DNA of 64,000 nucleotides from Castor canadensis (taxonomy: Eukaryota > Chordata > Mammalia > Rodentia > Castoridae): positions 68,667,910-68,731,909 of the forward strand of contig NC_133395.1 in assembly GCF_047511655.1 (NCBI RefSeq). Direction: 5' to 3'. How positions within the stretch are numbered: position 1 is the stretch's first letter; every line of letters begins with the position of its first letter. The notes under the pieces were generated by a model. That model was not told the origin of the DNA and did not search any database. It was given only the letters and a program-made list of their open reading frames with translations. Position numbers and translations under genes: made by a program. Positions 13,975 through 25,149 of the stretch are shown here, piece after piece.

Positions 13975-14057
13975 GGGCTGGGTGGCATAGCTCAAGTGGT
14001 ATAGCACCTGCCTGGCAAGCGCAAGGCCTTGAGTTCAAACCCCCGTACCGCCAAAAG
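13975..14057 (+). mobile_element. tRNA-derived SINE inserted in the SMAD9 3' UTR
   Basis: ggggctgggtggcatagctc is a box-A-like start. It is followed by gcacctgcctggcaagc and gagttcaaacccccgtacc, the box-B-like end. It lacks a tRNA anticodon fold and so is a SINE, not a functional tRNA gene. If the 3' UTR call is right it is transcribed within SMAD9 mRNA. Confidence 0.85.
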
Positions 14058-15310
14058 TCATTAATATGAGGCATCTCATCTGATACCATTTCATGGGTGA
14101 GTGTTAAGTGCACACAGTGTTTGTTCCAGAGATCAGACACAGCTTTCTTAACCTCTCTACAGTCTACCAAACTCATTGTCTGGTAATCTTATGCCTTTAT
14201 AGAATTAACCAGAAGTAGTAGTTTATAAATGACATTAAAAAAGCAAAGCAAAACCAAAAAAACAGATTTGTCTGCAACTTTAGGAAACCAGGGCAAAACA
14301 TTGCAGTGCACTTGAATTATTTCTGTGAAAGAATAAATTATGAAATCGGCACACAGGGCACCAGTTCTGTCTCACAGAAACCTTTTTTAGAACGCCTGCC
14401 TGTGAAATTCAGAGAACGTAGAACTGACAAGAAGAAAACCCTCTGGTCGTAACACAGTCACATTTTAGTATTTCTTTTTTCTTTTGCTGCTAAGAGTTCT
14501 CAAAACTACAATGTAGTATTTGGTTTCAGACTTCTAAATGTAGTCATTTAGTATTCACTTCATGAATCAGATGAGCCAAAAAATTGAACAACATTCTTTT
14601 ACAGGATCAGGAGCAATGTGGACAGGCTAGGGCTTTAAACACATCAGCACTGCACATGTTTCAGGTTGCCATGCCCATGGATCATGTGACAGAGGGCAGG
14701 AACATTTTGGCCTGCTCACAAGACCCAGAACATGTATCATGTTGTCCAAACCAGTATTTTTTTTGTCTGTTACAAAATGAGACGTAGAAGTTTGTGTTAG
14801 TTATGTGATAGGTTATAGCTGCCAGTGTTTCAGAACCAAAAAGATGTCATTTTTAACACATATACTTCATGTTTTGTTTTGTGTTTTTCCACTAAGTATG
14901 TATTAGGAAAAACTGGCCAACTACTTAGGATTTAGAATCCCCTTTTAATTGTCTTCTAAGAATATGGATGCCTGCACAACAGTACTACCAAAAGCATTTT
15001 ATAAGTATCATTTAATAGACTTCAGGCTTCTGCTTAACTTTGAATGTGTTCCAAATATTTGGTATATATAGTCAATAAATAAAGCAAAATATAACATGCA
15101 TTCCAAATTGTCTTACTTGCTATGATTTAACAGCTGAACTGTACAACAAGGTTAGGTAATCCTGGCATATATTAAAGATAAGTTCAAATGAATAGAAAAC
15201 ATACCAATGAAAAAGAGACTGTCATTGAGTGAAGTAATGCTTTTGATTTTAATAGCCTTGGCTTCAATCATCCTTAAAATGCACAAGTATACTGTCATTT
15301 GATTGTTTAT

Positions 15311-15316
15311 AATAAA
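15311..15316 (+). terminator. SMAD9: Candidate SMAD9 poly(A) signal AATAAA
   Basis: AATAAA is followed within 30 bases by a tg/t-rich stretch (tgtgctgaaatgtctttt). It is the last such hexamer before the TA microsatellite and L1 sequence begin. This is inference only. Confidence 0.4.
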
Positions 15317-15537
15317 GAATACTGTGCTGAAATGTCTTTTGGCTCAATTTTCCTATAAGCTTCATAGAAGAACTCACTGTGGCTCCTTAAGACACTTAAT
15401 CTTAAACTGTTCTTTTTTGAAACTAGGATTTTAAAAACTCACCATGCTATAGAGAAATTAGGTGGTGAGTTTGCATTAAACATCTTGGAATAACTGGCAT
15501 TAAGTACAGAATCTTCAAGATACTCTGGAGAAATTTT

Positions 15538-15543
<6 letters not shown>

Positions 15544-15585
<42 letters not shown>
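15544..15585. repeat. (TA)21 microsatellite
   Basis: An uninterrupted alternating TA run of about 42 bp, likely highly polymorphic. It sits just past the presumed end of SMAD9 and about 230 bp before the L1 fragment. Confidence 0.97.
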
Positions 15586-15586
<1 letters not shown>

Positions 15587-15799
15587 TTCTTAAATTATGA
15601 TGGGGTAGAATCCCAAAAGACCCCTTGTGAGTGGAAATTATGGTAAGTCAAAGTGCAGTGAACACACTTAATCTACTGAACATCTAGCTTGGCAATGCAG
15701 CACATTGTAGCACGGGTTGTTTGCCTCGTGGTCATATGGCTCACTGGTAGTTGCCCAGCACTGATAAAGAGTGCTGCATGCATATTGTTACTCGGTGAG

Positions 15800-16865
15800 A
15801 TGCTCAATATCCCTGGACATAAAGGAAATGCAGATCAAAACCACGTCAAGATTCCACCTCCCTCCTGTTAGAATGTCTATCATCAAGAACACAAACAACA
15901 AATGTTGGCAAGGATGTGGAGAAAAAGGAACCCTTATACACTGCTGGTGGGAATATAAGCTAGTATAACCACTATGGAAAACAGTATGGAGGCTCCTCAA
16001 AAAACGAAAAATAGATCTGCTATATGATCCAGCAATAGCACTCCTAGTTATATACTCGAAGGAATGTAAGTCAGGTTGCAGTAAAGGCACCTGCACACCC
16101 ATGTTTATTGTAGCATTATTCACAATAGCTAAGCTATGGAAACAACCATGATGCCCCACTACTAATTAAGAAAATATGGTACTTATATACAATGGAATTT
16201 TATTCAGCCACAAAGAAGAATGAAATTTTGTCATCTGCAGGTAAATGGATGAAACTGGAAAACATAAGTGAAGTTAGCCAGATTCAGAAGGTCAAAAACC
16301 ACGTTTTCTCTCATATGTGGAATATAGACCTAATACAATACAGCAATATTATGAAAACAGGTCATGCTAAAGGGAAGTCATACATGAGAGGGGGAGGGTT
16401 CAAGAAGGTGAATATAGTTGATGTACTCTCTATACAAGAATGAATATAGAATTTTAAAACCTGTAGAAATCACCATAAGAAGAGGACTAAGGAAGAAAAG
16501 AGAAAAATAAAGGAGATGAACCAATTCAGGTTATATACATGGAAATGTCACAAGGAAATTCTCTGTGTAGTAGCTATCTTAAACCAAAAAAAAAAAAGTC
16601 ATCTTTTTTTTTCTTTTTTTTACAAAATTGGAGGATAGGAGGGCAGAACAGGTCCTGTTTGGGGGGGGTGTTGCTACTAGTGGGAAGGGGGAGGAAGTGG
16701 GGAAAGGGCGTGGGAGGGTGATGCAGTGCATATACTGTGTACTCATGTATGTAAATGGAAAAATGATACCTGTTGAAACTATTCCAGGAATGGGGGAGTG
16801 GGGGATAAAGGAGAATGATGGAGAGGTGAATTGAAATATGATATATGTTATATTGTAATTACTTT
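15800..16865 (+). mobile_element. LINE-1 3' end, sense, 5'-truncated
   Basis: Starts in late ORF2 (ctggacataaaggaaatgca, aatgttggcaaggatgtgg, cactgctggtgggaatat) and runs through cagccacaaagaagaatgaa. It ends with a 3' UTR that includes a G-rich purine tract at 16664-16720 and the atatgatatatg-type end. Short ORFs at 15689-15968 and 16192-16443 are ORF2 remnants with stops. Confidence 0.88.
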
Positions 16866-17309
16866 CGTGGATGCCACATGTTCCTTCACTCAGCACAACA
16901 ATAAAAAACCATTTAGTATGGTTTCTATGGAATGTATATCCCTTTTGCAGAGTCACAAAGTCAAAACCTCATAATTTAAAAACTCATAAGTTGAACATGT
17001 ATACATAGAAACTTTTTTCCTGGGTAGTAGAAAATATTAAGTTAAATTTCAGTGTATAGGAAATGATGATCAATTTTATCATTGTGAACACGTATACATT
17101 GCTATGGTTGCCTGTTTAAAAAGGTACTAAAAGAAGGCTAGAGAGGAAATATTAAGATGAAGGAATATGAACATATCTAAAAAATGTAAATTTTTAATCC
17201 CCTCCATTTAAATTTCTTTCTACTCTTCAAAGAGGAGGAAAAAATATGTAAATATTTCTAGGCAATTTAACCTTCTTATTAACTTGACCAGAGTTTTCAG
17301 TTTTATTTA
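16866..17309. other. AT-rich intergenic spacer, nothing recognised
   Basis: No exon, repeat family or structured RNA is visible. Confidence 0.4.
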
Positions 17310-17407
17310 TTTAATTCATTTATTTATTGTGGTGCTAGGGATGGAACCCAGAGCCTTACATATGCTAGGTAAATTCTCTACCACTGAGCTACATACATCC
17401 CCAGACT
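17310..17407 (-). mobile_element. tRNA-derived SINE, antisense
   Basis: A tttatttattgt lead is followed by ggtgctagggatggaaccc, gctaggtaaattctctac and cactgagctacatacatcc. Confidence 0.8.
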
Positions 17408-17571
17408 TCATTTGTATCTATATCTATATCTATATATTTTAAAGCAATGGAGTCCTTTGTTCAAAGAAATATTTTGTGAAACTTCAAAACATAAAGTGGT
17501 TGAAAGATAAGCTACTCGGTCTCAGAATCAAGTGTGAAACTTCTGTATAAACTAAGTTTCTGGAAGACAGT

Positions 17572-17728
17572 GGGGGGTGGGTGAGTGTAGTTCAGTGGCA
17601 CAGCACTTACCTTGCCTTCAGTGCAGGACTTGAGTTCCATCCCAAGCACCAAAATACATAAATGGATGGATAGATAGAATGATAGATAGATAGATAGATA
17701 GATAGATGATAGATGGATAGATAAATAA
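17572..17728 (+). mobile_element. tRNA-derived SINE with GATA/GATG microsatellite tail
   Basis: gggtgagtgtagttcagtgg and cttgagttccatcccaagc mark a sense ID-like SINE at 17575-17655. Its A-rich tail has expanded into a GGAT/GATA repeat at 17660-17728, a common origin of tetranucleotide microsatellites in rodents. Confidence 0.75.
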
Positions 17729-19100
17729 AGCTTATGAAACTAACTCTCTGGAGAGCAGTGATACCTGTTTGTCCCTGTATCTACACTAACAACACATTTT
17801 AAAATTTATCATGGTATATACAAAATATGTAACAAACTATCTTTACATGTTACCCCATCTTCCAGAAGGAGTATTTTCATCATTTTAGAAACTTCCACAT
17901 ATTCATCCATTAGGTGGCTTGGATGTATCTGCAGGCACCTTTAGATACAATGACAGTAAAGTTTCTGCCTTTAAGGAATTTACAGTTTTATAAAGATAAA
18001 CAAGTAAACATAATAGATTATCATCACCTTGAGAAGCTGCTGGGGGAACCATGGAGTGACACTGTCATCAAGCCCAGAGTGGGTACGAGGGAAGGTTTCA
18101 GGACTTGCCTTCCTTCCATTAACTCTGGTGGCAAGTCACCCAGCCTTTCGTAAGCCAGGCTGGGTGCCTGGTGTCTGTTCTTCTGTAATAATTTGTGCCC
18201 ATGAGTGGTCAGTTATTAGTTCCCATGCTATGTTGTTTATTTTTCCATCTCTCTATCAGCTGGGAAGTCAAGGGCAGGGATTGTTTTTACTAATTTCCAG
18301 CATTTTCCAGCTTTGCTTGTCTAGAAAGGCATTTGAGGGTCACACCGTAAAGGTAGAGATGGTATTTGTTTTAAGTTCTCATTTTTAAAAATCAGTGTTT
18401 AGCTTCTCCTTTTCAAAATAATAATTGCAAGCTTCCAATTGCATGTTAAGTGACCATGTTAAAGTGTCATGTAAGCATCATGATCCTGTTTGGAAATAGT
18501 TATTCAGCTACACATCAATAGCAATGTGGCTTTGAAAGCTAAACGGTTTTATTCTAAGCACTTATTTTCAAAATGCAAATGTGAGTAAAGAGAAGCTTAA
18601 GGAATTCTGATGTTGCATTGGCAAGTTAACAAACACTGCATTCTGAGAGTATACTTCATCATCATCAATGACTACATGATTTGCACACCTCTGATTAAAA
18701 TGTTAGGTATGGTCTCAGAATTACTCTAGTAATGTAACAGATACTGATGCTAACTGGAGTAAATATATTAAGAATTATATTCAGTTTGGCTTTTCAGCCA
18801 AAAATTGTTCCCATCTGTAATGTGCTTTCTGGAGATAATTCTTGCAAGTGACAGGCAAACTAATCTCATAGAAGGAAAAACCTGAAAATTACCAAGATAA
18901 CCCTGTGATGTTGAAGCATGATTTCAAGCATCGTGTTGTCAAAGTGTTTTTTCTGTTTTGATGCTGCAACACAGTTCAATCTATTCTTGCATTTAGTCTT
19001 TATGCTAAAATGCCATCTTATAAAATTCATTTAACAAGTTTGGTTTTCTTGACAAAGTTATTTAAAAGCAAGTTACCTTTTAATAATCTGCTTTAAAGAT
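17729..19100. other. Mostly repeat-free AT-rich intergenic stretch
   Basis: 17900-18050 shares the ancient-repeat opening with 9770. 18390-19100 shows no repeat I recognise. It is AT-rich with many homeodomain-like TAAT/ATTA cores, a composition seen in conserved non-coding DNA. No function can be assigned from sequence alone. Confidence 0.35.
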
Positions 19101-19181
19101 ATCATTTCTTTAATTGAAACTTCCATAGATGGTAGGAAGTAGTGGAGAGGACAAGAGTGGAGAAAGGACAAAAGTGATTTT

Positions 19182-19201
19182 CATTCTTGCTCTTTTCTTG
19201 A
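19182..19201. repeat. Left target-site duplication of the 7SK retropseudogene
   Basis: CATTCTTGCTCTTTTCTTGA is repeated perfectly at 19434-19453, flanking the 7SK copy. Confidence 0.95.
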
Positions 19202-19434
19202 GAGCTTGTTTGGAGGTTCTAGCAGGGGAGCGCAGCTACTCGTATACCCTTGACCGAAGAATGGTCCTCCTCTATCAGGGATGGTCATCCTTTTCGACCA
19301 CGTGCGGCTTCGGGAGGGACGCACATGGAGCGGTGAGGGAGGAAGGGGACACCTGCCTAGCCAGCCAGATCAGCCAAATCAACCCTGGTGATCAATGGGG
19401 TAACAGATGTCGCAGTCAGATTGCCCTCACATCC
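19198..19434 (-). pseudogene. 3'-truncated, tail-less 7SK RNA retropseudogene
   Basis: On the - strand, from 19434 leftwards, the sequence follows 7SK snRNA from its first nucleotide: GGATGTGAGGGCAATCTG, GACATCTGTTACCCCATTG, AGGGTTGATTTGGCTGATC, GTCAAGGGTATACGAGTAG and CTAGAACCTCCAAACAAGC. It stops after CTCTCAAG, about nucleotide 240 of roughly 331. The 3' third and the Pol III T-terminator are absent, and there are scattered, mostly CpG-type, substitutions. No poly(A) follows. The copy is flanked by a perfect 20-bp direct repeat. 7SK normally sequesters P-TEFb with HEXIM and LARP7; this copy lacks the 3' LARP7-binding hairpin and its own promoter, so it should be inert. Confidence 0.95.
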
Positions 19435-19453
19435 ATTCTTGCTCTTTTCTTGA
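19434..19453. repeat. Right target-site duplication of the 7SK retropseudogene
   Basis: A perfect 20-bp copy of 19182-19201. The boundary shares one C with the 7SK 5' end. Confidence 0.95.
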
Positions 19454-20449
19454 TGGCATACTGTTCTTCTCATTGAGGGTTATAGGTCATTTTGACATTT
19501 ATACCTCTTTTTAAAGTGTAAAGCGGGAGAATTTATTGAGATAGAAAAGTGTAAAGTAGGAATAGAGCTTCCAGAGTTCTGGGGGTTCTCAAGAGAGGGT
19601 GGCTCTGCATATCTTCTTTATAGCACAATTATTACAAACGTGAGGCAAATATTAAGTTCACTCTAAAAAGCCACTGGATACTCTTTGCATTATATACATT
19701 TTAATTACCTATCACACAGCTGAGTTTCACATATCCTAAGTAGTCCCATTTGTTGATTTTATTTTAAGATCTTTTGAGCAAACAGAAATAATGGCAAAAT
19801 AAGGAGAGGGTTCTTCACAGATGGTCAAATAAAGACCAAGAAAATCACTACAACTGAACTCAAAAATGCAGTAATGCATTGCTATACCCTACTGCTGAGT
19901 GCCATGGATTTTGAAATTTTGATCTCAGGATTATTTTAAATTTAATGTTTTATCATAGGTTATGTATGTAGCCTCCTAACATTCTACTGTGCTCTATAGC
20001 ATTAAATATAATATTCCAGTGGATATATGAAAATCTAAATTATAATCAATATTGTTGCTAGAAAAGAGTAGAAAAACATGAATGAAGTCTTAGAATAGTT
20101 TCTACTACTCCTCAGAATAAAAGAACTGTGCCATAATCTATCAATAAATGGTATCTGACAAAGCATAGCTCATAAAATGTCCACCACAGACAAAACAGGA
20201 GTCATCTAGCTGCAGTGTGTGCTAGGCATCTGAAAAGAATTAATAGGAAGAATCACACCAGACATAGCCTCATCCTCTGGTAAACAGTTTTGAAAACCAA
20301 CATGGTTCAATGATTTGTTCCAAATGTAAACATACGTATTGACTACAATTTGTATTTTAAGCTCAAAAGATGAAAAAAGCAAGTTAAATACAGCACATCA
20401 CTAAGTGAATGTGAAAAATGAAATTTGTCTCAATATAAGTATTTGAAGA
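19454..20449. other. AT-rich intergenic sequence, nothing recognised
   Basis: No exon, structured RNA or clear repeat is visible. Confidence 0.4.
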
Positions 20450-20775
20450 TCGATGGCCTCTAATTTACAATGGTTCAACTTACGATTTTTTGACTTTACA
20501 ATGGTATCCAGTGAAGACTTCAGTACACAGTATGATATGCATATGCAGACTAGAAATACACGGAATGATGCTCTCTTGAGATGCCAGCCAGCAGCAGCCA
20601 CAGCTCCCGCTCGGCCGGATGATTACAAACAACTAACATCCTACACTGTGCTCTGCCATTAAGTATCATATTCAGTAGGTTAGGTGTATTAAATGCATTT
20701 TTTGCTGAAGCTGTTTTCAACTTAACAGTGAGTTTATTGGGATGCAGGTCAAGGAACGTTTGTATTTTAAAATGA
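20450..20775 (+). mobile_element. Tigger/MER6-like DNA transposon remnant
   Basis: tggttcaacttacgattttt and gactttacaatgg at one end and taggttaggtgtattaaatg with caacttaacagtgagttta at the other fit an old TIR transposon family, with ends reading actTACGA-type inverted motifs. A related copy lies at 43060-43315. The family name is tentative. Confidence 0.55.
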
Positions 20776-21422
20776 TTCAAATATGTATAATAAACATTTT
20801 ATTTCATGGTATTTATCATGAAAAATGTCAAATTGATTAATTTTTTTTCTAAAGGAGTTTTTGGAAGTATAGATTACTATGGAATGGGTTTAAAAAATGA
20901 CTTGGCAAAGCTGGTATTTGTGGCATCAAAAAAGCAATATAAAGCTTAGTTTTGAAAAACTAAGGGGATGCTTCAACTGTTGAAGAGTAGAAAAGAACTA
21001 AAAGGAGTGGAGGGAACTTAGGTGAAATTCCACTGGCATTGTATCATGTAAATTATTCATGATGGCTTGAGGTAAGGGAGAGAAGTAGACATAGGCAGAG
21101 CTTGGAAGTAAAGGTGCTGCATACTAAGCAGACATCTGGATGGCAGATTCTTAAGTCAACAGTGACAAATCAAAAAAGTGCTATTAGTAGTTAAAAATTA
21201 GGTCTGCATTGAATTATGGTCCGGACATATTATAGATTGCTTTGGAGAAACTTGTTGGAAAACAGCTCTTTGAATTTGAGAGTTTAAGTCTCCAAATTGT
21301 GCCACTGCTTCCTTATAAGCTTTACAGCCAGAAGCTGGTTGGGGTATAGAAGGCCTTGGTAAGAAACAGAGGAGACATAATGTGCAACAAATATTAGGTG
21401 TTTTATTATATTAGGGGAAATG
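20776..21422. other. Intergenic sequence, nothing recognised
   Basis: AT-rich with no coding potential beyond short chance ORFs and no repeat I can name. Confidence 0.4.
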
Positions 21423-21505
21423 CCTCTTTTTTTTGGCTGTGCTGGGGATCAAACTCAGGGCCTTGCATATACTAGGCAAGCACTTTACCACTGAGCTACA
21501 CGAGG
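21423..21505 (-). mobile_element. tRNA-derived SINE, antisense, with duplicated flank
   Basis: A tttttttt run is followed by gctgtgctggggatcaaac, ccttgcatatactaggcaag and ccactgagctac. The flanks aggggaaatgcct (21413-21425) and aggggaaatgcct (21504-21516) are identical, a clear 13-bp target-site duplication. Confidence 0.92.
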
Positions 21506-21694
21506 GGAAATGCCTTTTTGATTGAAGGAGTATGCAACCAATTCTCTTACAGATACAATTATTACAGCATATAAATTTAGTTGGTCAGTTTATACTAGCT
21601 AAATTTCTCTTTTAGCTAAGAGAAGCAAAAGTTTCTAACCACTGCTTGCATGGAACCTGATCAGATCCATCCCCTTTCTCCCCAACTCTTAAAG

Positions 21695-21935
21695 ACTAGT
21701 ATTAATTTCCTATTGCTACTGTAAACAAGTTATAGTAGCTTAAAACAATATTCTCTTACAGTTCTGGAGGCCAGAAGTCTGAAATCAGTCTCACTGGGTT
21801 AGTGTCAAGGTGTGGGCATGGCTGGTTCTTTCTGGAGGCTTCAGGGGAGAATCCATTTTCTTGCTTTTTCTAGCTTCTGGATTCTGGAGGCTTCCTGCAT
21901 TTCCTTGGCTGGCAGTCCTTTTCTTGAATCCCTTC
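21695..21935 (-). mobile_element. MaLR/MLT-like LTR remnant, antisense
   Basis: ttaatttcctattgctactg, gttctggaggccagaagtct, gaaatcagtctcactgggtt and ctttctggaggcttcagggg are the inverted form of a very common old mammalian LTR-type repeat. The exact subfamily is not determined. Confidence 0.55.
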
Positions 21936-22189
21936 AGCCTATTTATGGAGTAACTGTGGTAGATTTTTACTTCAGAGACAGCCAATGAAGTACACATCCC
22001 AGTGTTCATTGCCAACTATAGTGATTCTGGGTTAGCTACATGATCTGATTTGGTCAATGATACATTAGCAAGCATCACACAAGCAGATGTTTGATAAAAG
22101 CTCACATAACCAGACCTGTCTATTGAGGGCAAGCCCCTGTGTAAGAAGCCTGCGGTTCTTCTACCGAGTGAAGAGATGCCTGCACAGAG

Positions 22190-22520
22190 ACTCTTGGAGT
22201 AAGGCCAGCAAACAACATAAGTTAGTTGGCTTTGTAGAACCATGTGGTCTCTACTCAGTTTTGATGATGTGGTGCAAAAGCAGTTATAAATGATACAGAA
22301 GCAAATAAACATGGCTGTGTTACAATAAATCTTTATGGATACTGAAGTTCATATAATTTTCACATAAGATATTTTTCTTTTGAATTCAACTATTTAAAAA
22401 TGTAAAACTGATTTCTTTAAATATTACAAATGTAAAAACCATTGCTTGTGGCAGTACAAAAACTGACTATAGGTTGGATTTTCCCAGGGGCCTTATATTT
22501 GCCACATCCTGCTCTGAAGG
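22190..22520 (+). mobile_element. hAT-type DNA transposon 3' end, degraded
   Basis: tttatggatactgaagttc, tataattttcacataaga and tgtaaaaaccattgcttgtg followed by tacaaaaactgactatagg resemble the end of a hAT family whose terminus reads ggccatagtttgccgacccc. The terminal repeat is not intact. Confidence 0.5.
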
Positions 22521-24530
22521 GTAAGAGGTCACCTTGGATGTTCCTGTCACAGCCACACTCCCAACTGAATGCAGACTCAAGCAAGATTACAGTAAAACCC
22601 CTCAGTTAGGCTTAGTCAGCGCATAGCACTGTGAACTTCCCCTCCTCCCACAAAAGATGGTTAAGTCACTGTGCTTTGGGATAATGTGTTTGAAATTAAT
22701 AAAACTTTGCTTTTGTAAATCAGGAGATCTCAGGTAAGAACAGCATAAGAAAATACAGGGACGCATACAATTCGTTATATGATTGCTGCTCTGGTTCTGG
22801 TTCAATGTGCTGTGCCTGTATGCCAGCTGTTTAAGAGATCTCTCTTCATGATACTACCTTCCTCTCCCAGGTCATGTGGGAAGGCTTGACTTTTTGGTTG
22901 CCAGAAGTAAACCCCATTAATTTCCATCTCCTGTTTTTACCAGAGGTGAGTGATTACATTTCCCACCAAGGGCACTGTTAATGCAGTGAAGGCAGCACTG
23001 GTCTCAGGTTAACTGCTGTCCTTCACTACTGCACTTGTAGTCACCATGCTGGTCCTTGCATCAGACCTTTAGCTAGAGAGAAGTACTCAGAGGCTGGTGC
23101 CCTGCTGGTCAAAAAGTACCCAGACTTCCTCTCACCATGGGAACCTGAGAGTTGTTCTGTGTGTTTTAGTTCTAAAGTTCTTGTTGTCCTTCAGAACAGG
23201 CAATTCTTGGCCTGGGCAGGAGCTGTAGTCATATTCCAATTCCTAACAAAGCAGGATGTGTTCAGGGAAGCAAGACTTTGGAGACTATGCCCCACTTAAA
23301 GGCAGGAAAATGTCTGGGATTGGTGATCAAGGGCAACCTTGATTCTTTGTTACTGGCTCTATAGAGGTGAACAAGAAATATAGGAGACACAGAAACCACA
23401 GTGACATATTTGGGCAAGGGGGTAGATACCCAAATAAGAGAGGAATGCTTGGCTTTTCTTGGATAGGCATTTCCTGGCTCTTAAGGGCTCATTAACTAGC
23501 ACAAGAAAGAGGCAGGATGCACATGCTATAATGGATATTTAGAAAAGAAAGACCAGCTGGAAATAAGAGTCTCTGAGCACTACTCTGCTAAAAGTGAGTA
23601 TGAACTTCCATTCTAACTGACAACTCTGGGCAACTGTGGAAAAATGTGGATCTCTCTAATACCTGCTTCCTTATTTTCTGAAAAGAAATAATGCTGTTAC
23701 AATTACCCTTACCAGTCCCTACAAATTTCCGTATGTCATTCTAATTAACATGATAGTGCAGTGCAGGTTTGCACAGAAAGGTTAATATAATTGTACTACC
23801 ATAATTAATGGCAATAAATTTTTGTGCAAATATCTAATACTAATTAACATAATACTATTAATATATTCTGCTTGTTAGATTTTCAAAGGCAACCAGTGTA
23901 AAACCTTATTAGTGAGAACTGTGATCTCCAACTTGAGAATAGGAAATCATACAAAATAGAAAACAAAGAAATTCTACCAGCCATACTTATCTCTTGGTTG
24001 TTTTCTGTTTTCACGCTGCACAGACCGTTGGGTTCTCTTAAGCCCAAGTTACAAGTAGCTTGAGAAAATCGACATCTGTGCTCACTGAGCCACGCCTTAA
24101 AGAAAGCTTTGTACTTTTTTGTTACTGGGGTAAAGTTATGAAGAGGCAAGATTTACTTATATTGCTGCAGTAGATGGTAAGAGAAAAGTTCATTTCCATG
24201 CTTTAGAACAATACAAGGGATTTAGAGGATGGAACACCAAATGGGGGGAGCCACCTATCTCTTGACTGGATGGTGAGATCTATTCCCCTATTAAAAGTAA
24301 AATATTTTCATTAAAGTGTTTTGAAAACATGTTAACTTAAAACTTGATAAAAGCAGTATTTAAATCAGAAATCTTCCTAGTTGACACAAGACTGCTAGAC
24401 CAATGAGTTTGGCTTATTTTCAAATAAACTGCTATCTGAACACAAGTCCCAATGGTATGAGGATAATATTCATTTTCCATCTGAATCATCAGTTACTATA
24501 AATATTCATTTTCCTCACTAAAGAAAGCTA
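22521..24530. other. Intergenic sequence, nothing recognised
   Basis: About 2 kb without a clear repeat or gene. 22860-23560 has higher GC and could be an old, unrecognised LTR or a diverged repeat. Chance ORFs such as 23883-24149 carry no domain. Confidence 0.35.
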
Positions 24531-24534
24531 AGGG

Positions 24535-24690
24535 CTGGAAGCATAGGTAGGAACATCACAGTTTGTGGCTGTCCCTGGGCAAAATTGTGACACCCTATCT
24601 GAAAAATATCTAAACCAAAAGAACTGGGGGTGTGGCTCAAGAGGTAGAGCACTTGCCTAGCATATACAATTCTAACTTGAGTAAAAGAAC
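24535..24690 (+). mobile_element. Dimeric SINE, degraded
   Basis: gtggctgtccctgggcaaaa and accctatctgaaaaatatc are left-half remnants. ctgggggtgtggctcaagag and gcacttgcctagcatata form the tRNA-like right half. Confidence 0.65.
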
Positions 24691-24734
24691 AGAAATTATA
24701 AATCAGCACAGATATCAATTAGAGGCCTTTTTCT

Positions 24735-24802
24735 TTCTGTGCAGCCCTGGGGACTGAACTTAGGCCCTTCGCTTGCCACTTGAGCCACACTCCCAAATTG
24801 AG
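24735..24802 (-). mobile_element. tRNA-derived SINE fragment, antisense
   Basis: gcagccctggggactgaac and ttgccacttgagccacac mark an inverted, shortened copy. Confidence 0.7.
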
Positions 24803-24819
24803 ACCTTTAGCAACAACGT

Positions 24820-25020
24820 ACTACTGTGGAAAGAGCATCATTTTTGGAGACAAAAGATTTAGGTTTGAATCTTGGCTCTCCTGCAATAGTAAGACTTGTT
24901 TTATATGTCACTTTAACTTTTCTGGGTTGCTTTCCTCACCCTAACAAACCAGACAATACTTGCCTTGTCATGTTTTGAGGTTCAAATGAATTAACACATA
25001 TAAATGTACTTTCTAAAGTA
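24820..25020 (+). mobile_element. MIR SINE, sense
   Basis: aagagcatcatttttggaga, ggtttgaatcttggctctcc and ggttcaaatgaattaacaca follow the MIR consensus from its tRNA-like head to its core. Confidence 0.75.
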
Positions 25021-25149
25021 ACATGACTAGGGTTACTTCCTAAAATCAAGGCTTAATTTATGCAAAAGTTTATTGTTATAGTCCAGTGACAGTGTATTCA
25101 CTGCCAGCTTGGAAGGTGCATGTTAACGGCCTGTGAGTAATGCTTACCA

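Larger units (their letters stand above)
11937..15335 (+). other. SMAD9: SMAD9 3' UTR (inferred extent)
   Basis: The sequence after the stop is mostly free of high-copy repeats until 15.5 kb, consistent with a long SMAD9 3' UTR. One SINE is inserted at 13975. Possible early poly(A) signals are aataaa near 12814 and the aataaataaa cluster near 15072. The farthest good signal is at 15311. The 3' limit is an estimate; transcript ends cannot be seen. Confidence 0.45.

Noticed and set aside
13975..14057. Possible functional tRNA gene
   Set aside because: It has box-like motifs but no complete cloverleaf and matches dozens of similar SINE copies in the window.
15788..16159. 123-codon minus-strand ORF
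   Set aside because: Antisense of the L1 ORF2 C-terminus.
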